Assembly (NCBI GenBank): GCA_018242585.1
Contig: JAFEBQ010000030.1
Location: 21,507-85,506, forward strand
DNA from: Planctomycetota bacterium
Lineage (GTDB): Bacteria > Planctomycetota > Planctomycetia > Pirellulales > PNKZ01
Direction: 5' to 3'
Length of the DNA: 64,000 nt
The notes beneath the pieces were generated by a model, which worked only from the letters and a program-made list of their open reading frames with translations, was not told the DNA's origin and did not search any database. The first letter of the stretch is position 1. Each line of letters begins with the position of its first letter. Below, piece by piece: positions 35,446 to 43,673 of the stretch. Position numbers and translations under genes: made by a program.

Positions 35446-36964
35446 GGCGACAGTAAATCCGACAGAACCGACACGACTGGACCGGGCGGCGCTCGCGGCG
35501 GCGCTGGCGGCCCTGGTGGGGATGTTCCTGGTCAATCTGGGGCAGCTCACGTTCGTCGATCCTGACTTGTGGCACGAGATGGCTTTGGCGCGCGAGACGC
35601 TTCAACTCGGGCGCTTGCCATTGGAGGATCGCTTCTCGTACACCCCCACAGTTTACCCGGTGGTGCATCACGAGTGGGGGGCCGGGTTCCTGTTTTATGG
35701 CGTGGCTCAGTTGTTGGGTGCGCCGGGGATCATGGCGCTGAAATACGCTCTTTCGCTCGGCGTAGGGGCCTGCTGCTTTCTGGTGGCGCGGCGTCGCGGA
35801 GCGTCGCAGGCGGTGATCATCACCCTGGCGCCGGCGATTTTGCTGGCGGGCTGTTACGGGTTCACGACGATTCGCGCCCAGTTGCTGACGATGTTCTGCC
35901 TGGGGCTGTTGCTCTGGTGCTTGGAACTCGATCGAACTGGACGACGCTGGTGGATGATCGCCTGGCTGCCTGTGCAACTGGTCTGGCTGAATGTTCATGC
36001 CGGCTTTGTCGTCGGACTGGGATTGTTTGCGCTTTACACGGTCGAGCAAGCGGTGCGGCGGCAGCCGTTCCGGCATCTGGTGCTGTTGGGCGCGGCCCTG
36101 GGGGCGTTGGTGTTGGTCAATCCTTATGGCGCGGACTACGTGCCGTACTTGCTGCACGCGCTATCGATGCCGCGGCCGATGATCATCGAGTGGCGGCCGT
36201 TGTGGCAGAACGATCCTGGCACGTTCAGTGTTTATCTGTTGAGCGTGCTGATGGTGGCCTACGCCTGGACGCAACTCGGCCTGCGGCGGATGCAAGGGCT
36301 GCTGGTGTGGGCCGCGACGGCCTATGCGGCGCTGAGCCACACGCGGCACCTGTCATTGTATTTTGTCGTCTGGTTGTGTTTCGTGCCGGCCTGGTTGCAG
36401 CAAACACGCCTCGGCGACCTGGTCGTCAATCTCTGGCAGCGGCGGCGGACGGCGATCGTGGCCTTTTCAAGTGCCATCGCGGTGCTGTGCCTGATGCGAA
36501 TCGTGCCGGCCGCGCCGTGGCAGATGAAAATGCCGAACACCCCGGCCGAAGAGTTGACCGGCCGACCCATGTACCCAACCGGCGCGGTCGATTACCTCGG
36601 CGAGGTGAAGTTTTCGGGGAACCTGATGGTCCCATTCGTGCCCGGCGGGTACGTGATGTGGAAGCTCCACCCGGCGGTGAAGGTCAGCCTGGACGGACGC
36701 TACGAAGTGGCGTACCAGCACGGACTGTTGGAACAGATCGAGGCGTTGTACCAGGCCGAGCCGGGCTGGCAGGAGACGCTGGCCCGCTACCCGAGCGATG
36801 CGATCCTGGTGCCGCGCGCGTGCCCGTTGGCCGGCGAACTGGCCAAGGTGGAAACCTGGCGACGTTGCTACCGAGACGGGGCGTATGACATCTACACGCG
36901 GGCTGATCTAACGCTGCCCGAACTCGACCGTGGCGAAGCAACGACAGCAGGACAGTTTCCGTAA
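35444..36964 (+). CDS. Polytopic membrane protein (GT-C-like)
   Basis: A 506-aa protein; ATG 35444 follows a gaggag ribosome site by 9 nt. About ten TM segments are visible. After TM1 comes FVDPDLWHEMALARETLQLGRLPLEDRFSY, the acidic first loop typical of GT-C superfamily enzymes (ArnT/PMT-like). A C-terminal hydrophilic domain follows the last TM (VPFVPGGYVMWKLHPAVKVSLDGRYEVAYQ). It probably acts on lipid-linked sugars at the membrane, but no reaction can be named. The start overlaps the neighbour's start on the other strand. Confidence 0.72.
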   Translation: MATVNPTEPTRLDRAALAAALAALVGMFLVNLGQLTFVDPDLWHEMALARETLQLGRLPLEDRFSYTPTVYPVVHHEWGAGFLFYGVAQLLGAPGIMALKYALSLGVGACCFLVARRRGASQAVIITLAPAILLAGCYGFTTIRAQLLTMFCLGLLLWCLELDRTGRRWWMIAWLPVQLVWLNVHAGFVVGLGLFALYTVEQAVRRQPFRHLVLLGAALGALVLVNPYGADYVPYLLHALSMPRPMIIEWRPLWQNDPGTFSVYLLSVLMVAYAWTQLGLRRMQGLLVWAATAYAALSHTRHLSLYFVVWLCFVPAWLQQTRLGDLVVNLWQRRRTAIVAFSSAIAVLCLMRIVPAAPWQMKMPNTPAEELTGRPMYPTGAVDYLGEVKFSGNLMVPFVPGGYVMWKLHPAVKVSLDGRYEVAYQHGLLEQIEALYQAEPGWQETLARYPSDAILVPRACPLAGELAKVETWRRCYRDGAYDIYTRADLTLPELDRGEATTAGQFP

Positions 36965-37031
36965 GCTCGGTTACGATGAGCGTGATCCTTCGAGAAGCTG
37001 TAATGCTGGCCCGGTCGAGTGCTGTGCTTTG

Positions 37032-37763
37032 TCAGGCGGAATGCTTGGCCGTCTTCTGTCTTGTGAATGCCGCGCGAATGGCCTCGGCCAGCTTGTCTGA
37101 CGCAATTCGGAATAATTCGAGCTTGCCTATGTTCTCGTTTGTCACGTGAAATTGCCCTTCGCCCACATTGCCGCGATGTTGAGTTTTGGAATAGTCGGGG
37201 TGCGTTTCGACTTCGTGTGATGAAAGCACCCAATACCGTATTTGGTCGCGCCAAACGGCAATCCAAACAATTACGTCGCAGCAAGCTGGTTTGATCTGCT
37301 GGAAGTTCATCCAGAATGGCTTGGTAGAAACGGATGATAACGCCTTCACGTAAAGAGGCGCATCTACCCCAGCGTCCACTGCACGGGATGCTTTTACTTC
37401 GATCCGAACTCTACCGTCAAGCAGAAAGTCATATTGGCCTGAGTAATTTGAATCCAACTTCTTCGTGGACTTGGCGAGTTCGGGGACAAGCTCTTTCAAA
37501 TGTCCCTGCGCCCATGCCTCGCCGAAAGTTCGCGGTGCGCTGATTTCAAAGATATACAGGTACATGTTCCGGGCAATGTAGTTGTCGCGCATCTCAAGAT
37601 ACTGTTCGAGCGACAAGACATTTTTGGCGAGCAGGTGCGAAATGACGAATTCGTATTCATTAAACGGGTAGACCGAGACGAGGGTATCCAGTCGCTCGCG
37701 GATTTGTTCCGCAGCGGGCAGCTTTGCCAACAACTCATCGATCTCGTTGTGCAGGGCTTCCAT
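37032..37763 (-). CDS. Probable type II restriction endonuclease
   Basis: A 243-aa protein whose ATG (37763) is 3 bp after the methyltransferase stop. The middle carries YDFLLDGRVRIEVKASRA, a PD-(D/E)xK-type active site (Asp, then Glu-x-Lys). No other domain is recognised. Compared with flanking genes its GC is lower and codon use differs, as expected for a mobile restriction-modification pair. Recognition sequence unknown; the assignment rests on the ExK motif and on the paired methyltransferase. Confidence 0.75.
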   Translation of the reverse strand: MEALHNEIDELLAKLPAAEQIRERLDTLVSVYPFNEYEFVISHLLAKNVLSLEQYLEMRDNYIARNMYLYIFEISAPRTFGEAWAQGHLKELVPELAKSTKKLDSNYSGQYDFLLDGRVRIEVKASRAVDAGVDAPLYVKALSSVSTKPFWMNFQQIKPACCDVIVWIAVWRDQIRYWVLSSHEVETHPDYSKTQHRGNVGEGQFHVTNENIGKLELFRIASDKLAEAIRAAFTRQKTAKHSA

Positions 37764-37766
37764 GTT

Positions 37767-38771
37767 TTATTCGAAAAGCATTGGCAGCGGCGCGGTCCTG
37801 TTGGGTGCGGCCAGCAGTTCGGATTGATCAGCATCAATGGCGTCAGGGAATTCTTTTTCAAATGGGTGGCCATTCTGCCAACCAAGTCGGCCCGTCTGCC
37901 GGTAGCGTTCTAGGCGGCGTATGCTGATTTCACAGTAGATCGGGTCGATGTCCGTCGTGATGCACCGTCGATCAAGCATCTCCGCCGCGAGTAGCGTGGA
38001 ACCTGAGTGCGCAAAAAAATCGAGGATCACGTCACCCTTTTGGGAACTAGCACGGATGATCCGCTCGATGCACTTCAGTGGCTTTTGTGCGTAGCAGCCG
38101 GAAACATTTTCTTCCATCCGATAAAACACTTGCTGTATGTCAACCCATACGTTTCCCGCGCGAATCGTGTCGGATTTGCTCCGTTCAAGGTTTTCGGTCA
38201 CGCAACCATTTACTTCCTTGTAGTATCCACGCAGAATCTTCGGAATATCCGTGTACTCCGCTTCGACATTGAAAGCGGGCGAGCCTTTCACGTAGTACAG
38301 GAGTTCCTGGCGTACCGCCATCCAGTTCTTTTGCGTACCATAACCGCGCTGATTCCTCATCGTGATAAAACTGCGGGCTGCAAAAGGTTCTTCGCGCATC
38401 ATCACTATGAAATCAGCGAGCGGCTGGAATCCGTCACGTTGATCCGCCCCCAACCAGACATAGAGGGAGCCCTCGTGAGCGAGGACATCGTGGGTAATCC
38501 GAACCCAGCGCCTGGACCACTCGGTGTATTCCCCAATACTGCGACGCTCGAACGCGACCAGGTTGTAGGGCGGATCATGGATAGCCAGGGTTGGTGATAC
38601 ATCGCCGACCAGGGACTTTACGGACTTCAAGTCGGTCGCATCCAAGCAGCCCACGACGTGCTTTCCAGCGGGATCGCGCCACACGCCCCCTGCCTTCAGT
38701 CGGCAATGAGGCAGAAGCCGATCTCGCCATTCGGAAGAGGTATCCAGTCTTGGCAAGGGGTTGTTTTTCAT
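37767..38771 (-). CDS. DNA methyltransferase of a type II restriction-modification system
   Basis: A 334-aa amino-methyltransferase. The catalytic motif IV is DPPYNLVAFERR (about residue 65) and motif I, DFFAHSGSTLLAAEMLDRRCITTDIDP, comes later (about residue 245), the order of the beta class. It modifies adenine N6 or cytosine N4 in the target site. The endonuclease-like gene follows 3 bp downstream. GC of both genes is below that of the neighbours. Target site unknown. Confidence 0.9.
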   Translation of the reverse strand: MKNNPLPRLDTSSEWRDRLLPHCRLKAGGVWRDPAGKHVVGCLDATDLKSVKSLVGDVSPTLAIHDPPYNLVAFERRSIGEYTEWSRRWVRITHDVLAHEGSLYVWLGADQRDGFQPLADFIVMMREEPFAARSFITMRNQRGYGTQKNWMAVRQELLYYVKGSPAFNVEAEYTDIPKILRGYYKEVNGCVTENLERSKSDTIRAGNVWVDIQQVFYRMEENVSGCYAQKPLKCIERIIRASSQKGDVILDFFAHSGSTLLAAEMLDRRCITTDIDPIYCEISIRRLERYRQTGRLGWQNGHPFEKEFPDAIDADQSELLAAPNRTAPLPMLFE

Positions 38772-39159
38772 AGGCGGAGTCTACGAGCCTCGCGAGTCCG
38801 ATGCCACCCAAGTGGCGAGATTGTTAATCGCTAGCCAAATTGTGCTAAATTACGACCGGCTGCGATAGGCTACTCCCATTGATCTTCCAGGGGACGCGAG
38901 AAGGCCACGCGAGCCCGCGTTGACGCGATTCACGTCTTCTCTTCTTTCCTCGCAATTCGCGCCGATACTGGTCCGACGCTATCAGAGTTGGACTGCGGCG
39001 ACGGAACTACGGCGAGCTAATTCCCTAAAGCCCGATTACTGCGATCGCGAGCAACGCCGCGCGCTTGACTTGGGTGGCCTAGCGATTCAGAATCGACTTT
39101 TTAGGCTGTTCCACAGCCCCCAACTCGTCAGCTCGTCACCTTTGCGATCGAGTCTTCTT
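38772..39159. other. Non-coding gap of about 390 bp
   Basis: An open frame reads through this region into the lipoprotein gene, but the lipobox fixes the true start at 39160. It contains AT-richer sequence near 38820-38860, where promoters of the flanking genes may lie, though no clear -10/-35 pair can be assigned. No other feature is seen. Confidence 0.4.
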
Positions 39160-40170
39160 ATGCTTCTGGGATGGTTTCGGCGTCGCGCGGCTGGGCCGCT
39201 GGGCGGGCGGTTGGCGCTGGTTGGCGGTTGTCTGGTCGCGCTCGTGGTCGCCGGTTGTGGCCAGGCCGAGTTCGAAGCCCGGCTGAACCAGCAGGTCGAG
39301 ATAGTTAACCATGCCGACAAGTTCCGCGGTCTGTACCCGCAGTACCGGCGGCTGATGGCGGCCGACGGATCGCTGCCGATCTGGTTCCGGATTCCGGCCA
39401 AGTTCAACTCGGCCTGGGAAAACACGCCGGCCACGCCGGACCCCGACACCAACGCGCCGCCGATTCGGAACGAGACGGTGCAGCCCGATTTCGTCTGGCT
39501 GCCTGATGTGCGGTTGTACTGTCAGGGGACGGCCAAGGACGGGCGCGGTATCGAAGTGCCGTTCTTTTTGCACATCGCGGCGAAGAACATCGGCGGCTCG
39601 ACCGACCCAAACGCGCCGCAGCCCGATCCCAACGCACCGCCAGCGCAAGACCCGAACGCCCAGGCGGTGAATCCGACCGCGCCGACGCTGCCGAATACGG
39701 CGCCCAGCGATCCAAACGCAGTGCCGCCCGACCCCAATGCTCCGCCCGACCCGGCGGCGGTCGAAGCGGCAGCGCGGGCGGCCAAGGCCAAGGAGTTGAG
39801 CCTGGACCCGAACGTGCCGTTGCGCGAGGCGTTGTTGGCACGGTTGAACAAGGCCTTCCCCGAGTTGAAGGCCGAGAAGTTCGACGAAGCGGTCCTCGAA
39901 GCGCCGGCCAAGGGGAACTCGGTCCAGTGGCAGACATTGAAGATCAACGCCGAATCGTTCTATCGGAAGATGGGACTGCACGAGAGTTCCGGCTTCAAAT
40001 TGCCCGGGACCATCTGGGTGAATTACTTTGAAGGGCAAGGTTGGCGGATTGTGGCCATCATGCGGATTCCCGAATCGATCCAGCGTCAAGCCGATATGAA
40101 AGGCTGCGAGGACTGGATGAAGCGGATGTGCGGCACGCTGACCATTGGCGAGCGCGCGCCGCAACAGTAG
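39160..40170 (+). CDS. Lipoprotein with Pro/Asn-rich linker, unknown function
   Basis: A 336-aa protein from ATG 39160. The signal peptide ends in a lipobox, VVAGCGQAEF, so Cys is lipidated. Two regions flank a linker of repeated PDPNAPP-like units (about residues 145-200). The last part (about 230-330) includes VQWQTLKINAESFYRKMGL and WVNYFEGQGWRIVAIMRIPE. It is anchored to a membrane by lipid, periplasmic or surface facing. No known domain recognised. Confidence 0.75.
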   Translation: MLLGWFRRRAAGPLGGRLALVGGCLVALVVAGCGQAEFEARLNQQVEIVNHADKFRGLYPQYRRLMAADGSLPIWFRIPAKFNSAWENTPATPDPDTNAPPIRNETVQPDFVWLPDVRLYCQGTAKDGRGIEVPFFLHIAAKNIGGSTDPNAPQPDPNAPPAQDPNAQAVNPTAPTLPNTAPSDPNAVPPDPNAPPDPAAVEAAARAAKAKELSLDPNVPLREALLARLNKAFPELKAEKFDEAVLEAPAKGNSVQWQTLKINAESFYRKMGLHESSGFKLPGTIWVNYFEGQGWRIVAIMRIPESIQRQADMKGCEDWMKRMCGTLTIGERAPQQ

Positions 40171-40316
40171 CCCAAGTCGCGCCAGCCGTTTGACGATTGG
40201 CGTTAGCATGACCATGTGCGCCGCGGGGCGCGGCTAGCTCGTTGGCGGAGCCAGCAGCGGCGACCCGCGTTGGTATTCATACAGTCGACGACCCGCACAT
40301 TAGGAGAACGTGGCGA

Positions 40317-42044
40317 GTGTCGGATTCAGCAGCGCAAGTCTCTGAACTGCGGGCCAAGATCGCCGCGCTCGAACAGGAAGTCGCCCGGCTGCGCCAGATC
40401 GACGGCGAACACGCGCGCGCCGAGGCCGAACTGCGTGCCGGGAACGAGTTCCTGAACACGATCGCGGCCACCTTGCCGGCCGCGGTGATCATGTTCGAGG
40501 CCAAGGCGGGCAAGTACACGTTTGTCAGCGACGCCTTCGAGAAAATCTTCGGCTATCCGCGCCAGCGGCTTGTTGAAGGCGGCTTCGAGTTCGCCCTCGG
40601 GCTGTACCATCCCGACGATCGCGACCGCGTGCTAGGCCAGCACATGGCCGCGGTCCAGGCCTTCGAGTCGGGCCAGTTAAAGTTGGCCGAACCGGTGTTG
40701 TTCGAGTCGCGGATGCGCCATGCCGACGGCAGCTACCGCTGGATTCACACCTATGGGACGGTGTTTGACACCGCGCCGGACGGTTCGATTCACCGCATCT
40801 TGAATATCAATGTTGACGTGACCGAGCAGAAGGAAGCCGAGTTTCAGTTGCGCAAGATGCGCGACGAGCTCGAGCAACGCGTCGCGCATCGAACCGAAAA
40901 CCTGAATCGCGCCAACGAAGTGCTGCGCGACGAGGCGTCGCGCCGGCAAGCCACCGAGGCGGCGCTGCACGAAAACGTCGAACGCTTCAACCAGATGATC
41001 CACGGCGCCAAGATGGGGCTGTGGGATACTCGGGTGAACAGCGAAGACCCGCTGAACTGGGACAACCCCATCTATTACTCGCCGCATCTGAAGAAGATGT
41101 TCGGGCACGAGCCGCACGAGTTTCCCGACACCCTGGGGGCGTTCTTCAGCCGAGTCCATCCCGAGGACTTGCCGGGCGTCTACGCGGCGCTAGATCGTCA
41201 CCTGAGGGACCGCGTGCCATACCAGGACATTGAGTACCGGGTCTTCCGCCGCGATGGCGAGATGCGCTGGTTCTTGTCGCGCGGACAGGCACTGTGGGAC
41301 GAGCAGGGGCGTCCGGTGCGAATGTCGGGGGCCGTGGCCGACATCACGGCGCGTAAAGTCGAGGAAGCCGAAAAGATTCAAGAACAAGAATTTCTGCAGA
41401 GTGTGCTCAAGTCGCACGAAAGCGACAGGCAGCTGATGGCCTATGAATTGCACGATGGGCTGCTGCAAGATTTGACGGGTGGCGTCTGGGAGTTGGAGGG
41501 GCTGCGCGGCACGCTCGCGCGGTTTTCGCCCGACGAGCTGGCGCGCGTCGACAAGGTGTTGGCGCTGCTGCGGCAATCGCTGGACGAGGGGCGGCGGCTG
41601 CTCAGCGGGCTGCGGCCGCCGATCCTGGACGAGCAGGGGATCGTGGCGGCGCTCGATTATCTGGTGGCCGAGCACCGGTTGGCCCACCCGATCGACGTGA
41701 CGCTGTCGACCAATGTGCAGTTCAAGCGGTTGGAATCGCTGCTGGAAGTGACGATTTTCCGCATTGCCCAGCAGGCCCTGGCCAACATCGTGCAGCACAG
41801 CCGCAGCGACCGAGCCGAAATCCGGCTGACCCAATTGACCGAGTCGCTCCATCTAGCCGTGCGCGATTGGGGCGTGGGCTTTGAAGTCGACAAGGTGGCC
41901 AAGGACCGCTTTGGATTGTTAGGCATCAACCGGCGCGCTAAGCTAGCCGGCGGTGAAGCCCAGGTGGTCAGCCAGCCCAATCGAGGGACGCTGATCTTTG
42001 TCCGTTTGCCGCTAGTTCGTGGTCCAGTGTCGGCAAGCTTATGA
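40317..42044 (+). CDS. PAS-domain sensor histidine kinase (NarL-type)
   Basis: A 575-aa protein from GTG 40317, which has aggag about 10 nt upstream; the longer TTG reading is less likely. Two PAS/PAC domains follow an N-terminal coiled coil: the first about residues 45-190 (AAVIMFEAKAGKYTFVSDAFEKIFGY), the second about 240-370 (FNQMIHGAKMGLWDTRV, then WFLSRGQALWDEQGRPVRMSGAVADITARK). The HisKA_3-type box MAYELHDGLLQDLTGG contains the phospho-accepting His, and the ATPase end has FGLLGINRRAKLAGG. No TM is seen, so it is probably a cytoplasmic sensor. Its response regulator is not in the window. Confidence 0.92.
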   Translation: MSDSAAQVSELRAKIAALEQEVARLRQIDGEHARAEAELRAGNEFLNTIAATLPAAVIMFEAKAGKYTFVSDAFEKIFGYPRQRLVEGGFEFALGLYHPDDRDRVLGQHMAAVQAFESGQLKLAEPVLFESRMRHADGSYRWIHTYGTVFDTAPDGSIHRILNINVDVTEQKEAEFQLRKMRDELEQRVAHRTENLNRANEVLRDEASRRQATEAALHENVERFNQMIHGAKMGLWDTRVNSEDPLNWDNPIYYSPHLKKMFGHEPHEFPDTLGAFFSRVHPEDLPGVYAALDRHLRDRVPYQDIEYRVFRRDGEMRWFLSRGQALWDEQGRPVRMSGAVADITARKVEEAEKIQEQEFLQSVLKSHESDRQLMAYELHDGLLQDLTGGVWELEGLRGTLARFSPDELARVDKVLALLRQSLDEGRRLLSGLRPPILDEQGIVAALDYLVAEHRLAHPIDVTLSTNVQFKRLESLLEVTIFRIAQQALANIVQHSRSDRAEIRLTQLTESLHLAVRDWGVGFEVDKVAKDRFGLLGINRRAKLAGGEAQVVSQPNRGTLIFVRLPLVRGPVSASL

Positions 42045-42058
42045 AGCCGGAAGGTTAA

Positions 42059-42246
42059 GAACCGCAAAGACGCAAAGGACGCAAAGAAGACCGCAGAGGG
42101 GCAGGGGAGAGGGGGAGCAGGGGGGGAGAAGACGAGAAGTACGATTCGCGGTTTAGCCGCCGGGCCAAAGGCCCGCGCGTCGGCCGTCATCAATCGCGAC
42201 TCCATGGACATCTCTTCTCTTTGCGATCTTTGCGTCTTTGCGGTTC
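42059..42246. repeat. Long inverted repeat of the gaaccgcaaagacgcaaag family
   Basis: The left arm starts gaaccgcaaagacgcaaagg at 42059, repeats the unit once (ggacgcaaag), and is mirrored by the right arm ending in ctttgcggttc (about 42215-42246). Between them lies a G-rich low-complexity stretch (about 42105-42135). It resembles the element at 13016-13127. Confidence 0.8.
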
Positions 42247-42300
42247 AAATTTGCATCATTATTAGGTCAACGCTTTTCATTAGAAAAGAGACGTTACGCC

Positions 42301-43293
42301 ATGAAAGCTGCTTTTATTCGTCAACCTGGTCCGCCCGAGAACATCGAGTACGGTGACCTGCCCGATCCACAACCGACCGCGCGCCAGGCGCTGGTCCGCG
42401 TGAAGGCCGTGGCCGTCAACCCGATCGACACGTATTTGCGGAGCGGCATGGTCAAAATGGAATTGCCGCTGCCGTTCGTCATTGGTTGCGACATGGCCGG
42501 CGTGGTCGAACGAGCGCCGCAGGGGTCGAGTTTGAAGCCGGGGACGCGCGTCTGGTGCAGCAACCAGGGCCTGCTCGGTCGCCAGGGAACTTTCGCCGAA
42601 CTGGCGGCGATTGATGAAGCGTTTCTGTATCCCACGCCCGACGGCGTCGCCGACGAACAGGCGGCGGCGCTGGCCTTGGTAAGCATCACAGCCCACCTGG
42701 GCTTGTTCCGCTGCGCTCATTTGACCGCGGGCGAGACCGTGCTGGTCAGCGGCGGCAGCGGCGGCGTCGGTTCCAACGTCGTGCAAATGGCCAAGGCGGC
42801 CGGTGCGCGCGTGATCGCCACGGCCAGCACACCCGAGAAACTGGACGTCTGTCGGCAGATGGGAGCCGACCTGGCCGTGAACTACAAGACCGACGACATC
42901 GCGGCCGCGATCAAGCAGTTCGCGCCGGCCGGCGTGAACGTCTATTGGGAGACGGCGCGCGAGCCGAACTTCGAGCGTTCCGTTCCCATGCTGGCCCCGC
43001 GCGGGCGGATGGTGTTGATGGCCGGGCGCGAGGCCAAGCCGACGTTCCCCGTGGGGCCGTTCTACGTGAAGGACTGCTCGCTGCATGGCTTTGCCATGTT
43101 CAACGCCACGCCCGACGAGCAGCGCACCGCGTCGGTCGACATCAACCGCTGGATGGCCGAAGGGAAGCTGCGGGCTAGGATCGGCCGGCAGTTCAAGCTG
43201 TCCGAAGCGGCCGAGGCCCATCGACTGCAAGAGGCCAACACCCTGCAGCAAGCCGGCACTTTGTGCGGCAAGATCGTGCTCAAGGTCGGCTAG
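42301..43293 (+). CDS. NADPH:quinone reductase-like zinc-independent MDR protein
   Basis: A 330-aa protein of the medium-chain dehydrogenase/reductase family, close to zeta-crystallin-type quinone reductases. The N-terminus MKAAFIRQPGPPENIEYGD and VNPIDTYLRSGMVKMELPLPFVIGCDMAGVV are typical; the NADP-binding loop is VSGGSGGVGSNVVQMAKAAGARVIATAS. The zinc-ligand cysteines of alcohol dehydrogenases are absent, so no catalytic zinc is expected. Likely reduces quinones or enones with NADPH in the cytoplasm. Start is ATG 42301. Confidence 0.93.
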   Translation: MKAAFIRQPGPPENIEYGDLPDPQPTARQALVRVKAVAVNPIDTYLRSGMVKMELPLPFVIGCDMAGVVERAPQGSSLKPGTRVWCSNQGLLGRQGTFAELAAIDEAFLYPTPDGVADEQAAALALVSITAHLGLFRCAHLTAGETVLVSGGSGGVGSNVVQMAKAAGARVIATASTPEKLDVCRQMGADLAVNYKTDDIAAAIKQFAPAGVNVYWETAREPNFERSVPMLAPRGRMVLMAGREAKPTFPVGPFYVKDCSLHGFAMFNATPDEQRTASVDINRWMAEGKLRARIGRQFKLSEAAEAHRLQEANTLQQAGTLCGKIVLKVG

Positions 43294-43673
43294 GGCGCCT
43301 GGGTGGCGCCGATTGCGCCAGCAATCGGTGTTGCGCAGCAACAAGAAACTCGATGGGCACGCGTAGCCGAGTGGCAAGTCGCCACTAGTAGAGGCCGGCG
43401 CTCAAGGTTTCCTGCGGCCTTCGGCCGCCCAGGTAGCAGAGCTACCTGGGCTACCCAGGGTTTTAACTGCCGCCCAACTGTCCAGCGCAGTGGTGGCCGT
43501 CGCGGCGGATCGGCGGGGCGTTAAATGCGTGCGAAGCGTTACAGCCGGCCCTCGTCGGCGGGCTCTTCGGCGGCGGATGCACAAGTTCTGGCAATGGGCC
43601 GGTGAAGGGGTAGACTGGACTGTTGCGTTCGGCGCGTCGGGCCGGTTTCTTGTCCCTTAGCCATTACGTCTTC
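43294..43673. other. Non-coding gap of about 380 bp with a dispersed repeat
   Basis: It contains the inverted dispersed repeat at 43302-43459. The remaining DNA up to the TMTC-like start (43674) shows nothing recognisable; a TTG-started open frame reading in from 43623 is not taken as the real start. Confidence 0.5.
43302..43459. repeat. Dispersed repeat, plus orientation copy
   Basis: Closely similar, in inverted orientation, to 53352-53502: an identical run of at least 42 bases (43324-43365 versus 53441-53482) and further similarity on both sides, including aggtttc then cggccgccca. Internal palindromes occur (gattgcgccagcaatc). Not a coding sequence by context. A partial third relative with the cgcgcagcgacaagaa word lies near 60590. 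Confidence 0.8.

Noticed and set aside
38920..39159. N-terminal extension of the lipoprotein ORF
   Set aside because: The lipobox VVAGC fixes the start near 39160.
42238..42300. Upstream extension of the quinone reductase
   Set aside because: It falls in repeat DNA; the canonical MKAAF start is at 42301.
43303..43524. Open frame with conserved translation between the two dispersed repeat copies
   Set aside because: The similarity comes from the repeat DNA; one copy is in the opposite orientation and lacks an intact gene structure.
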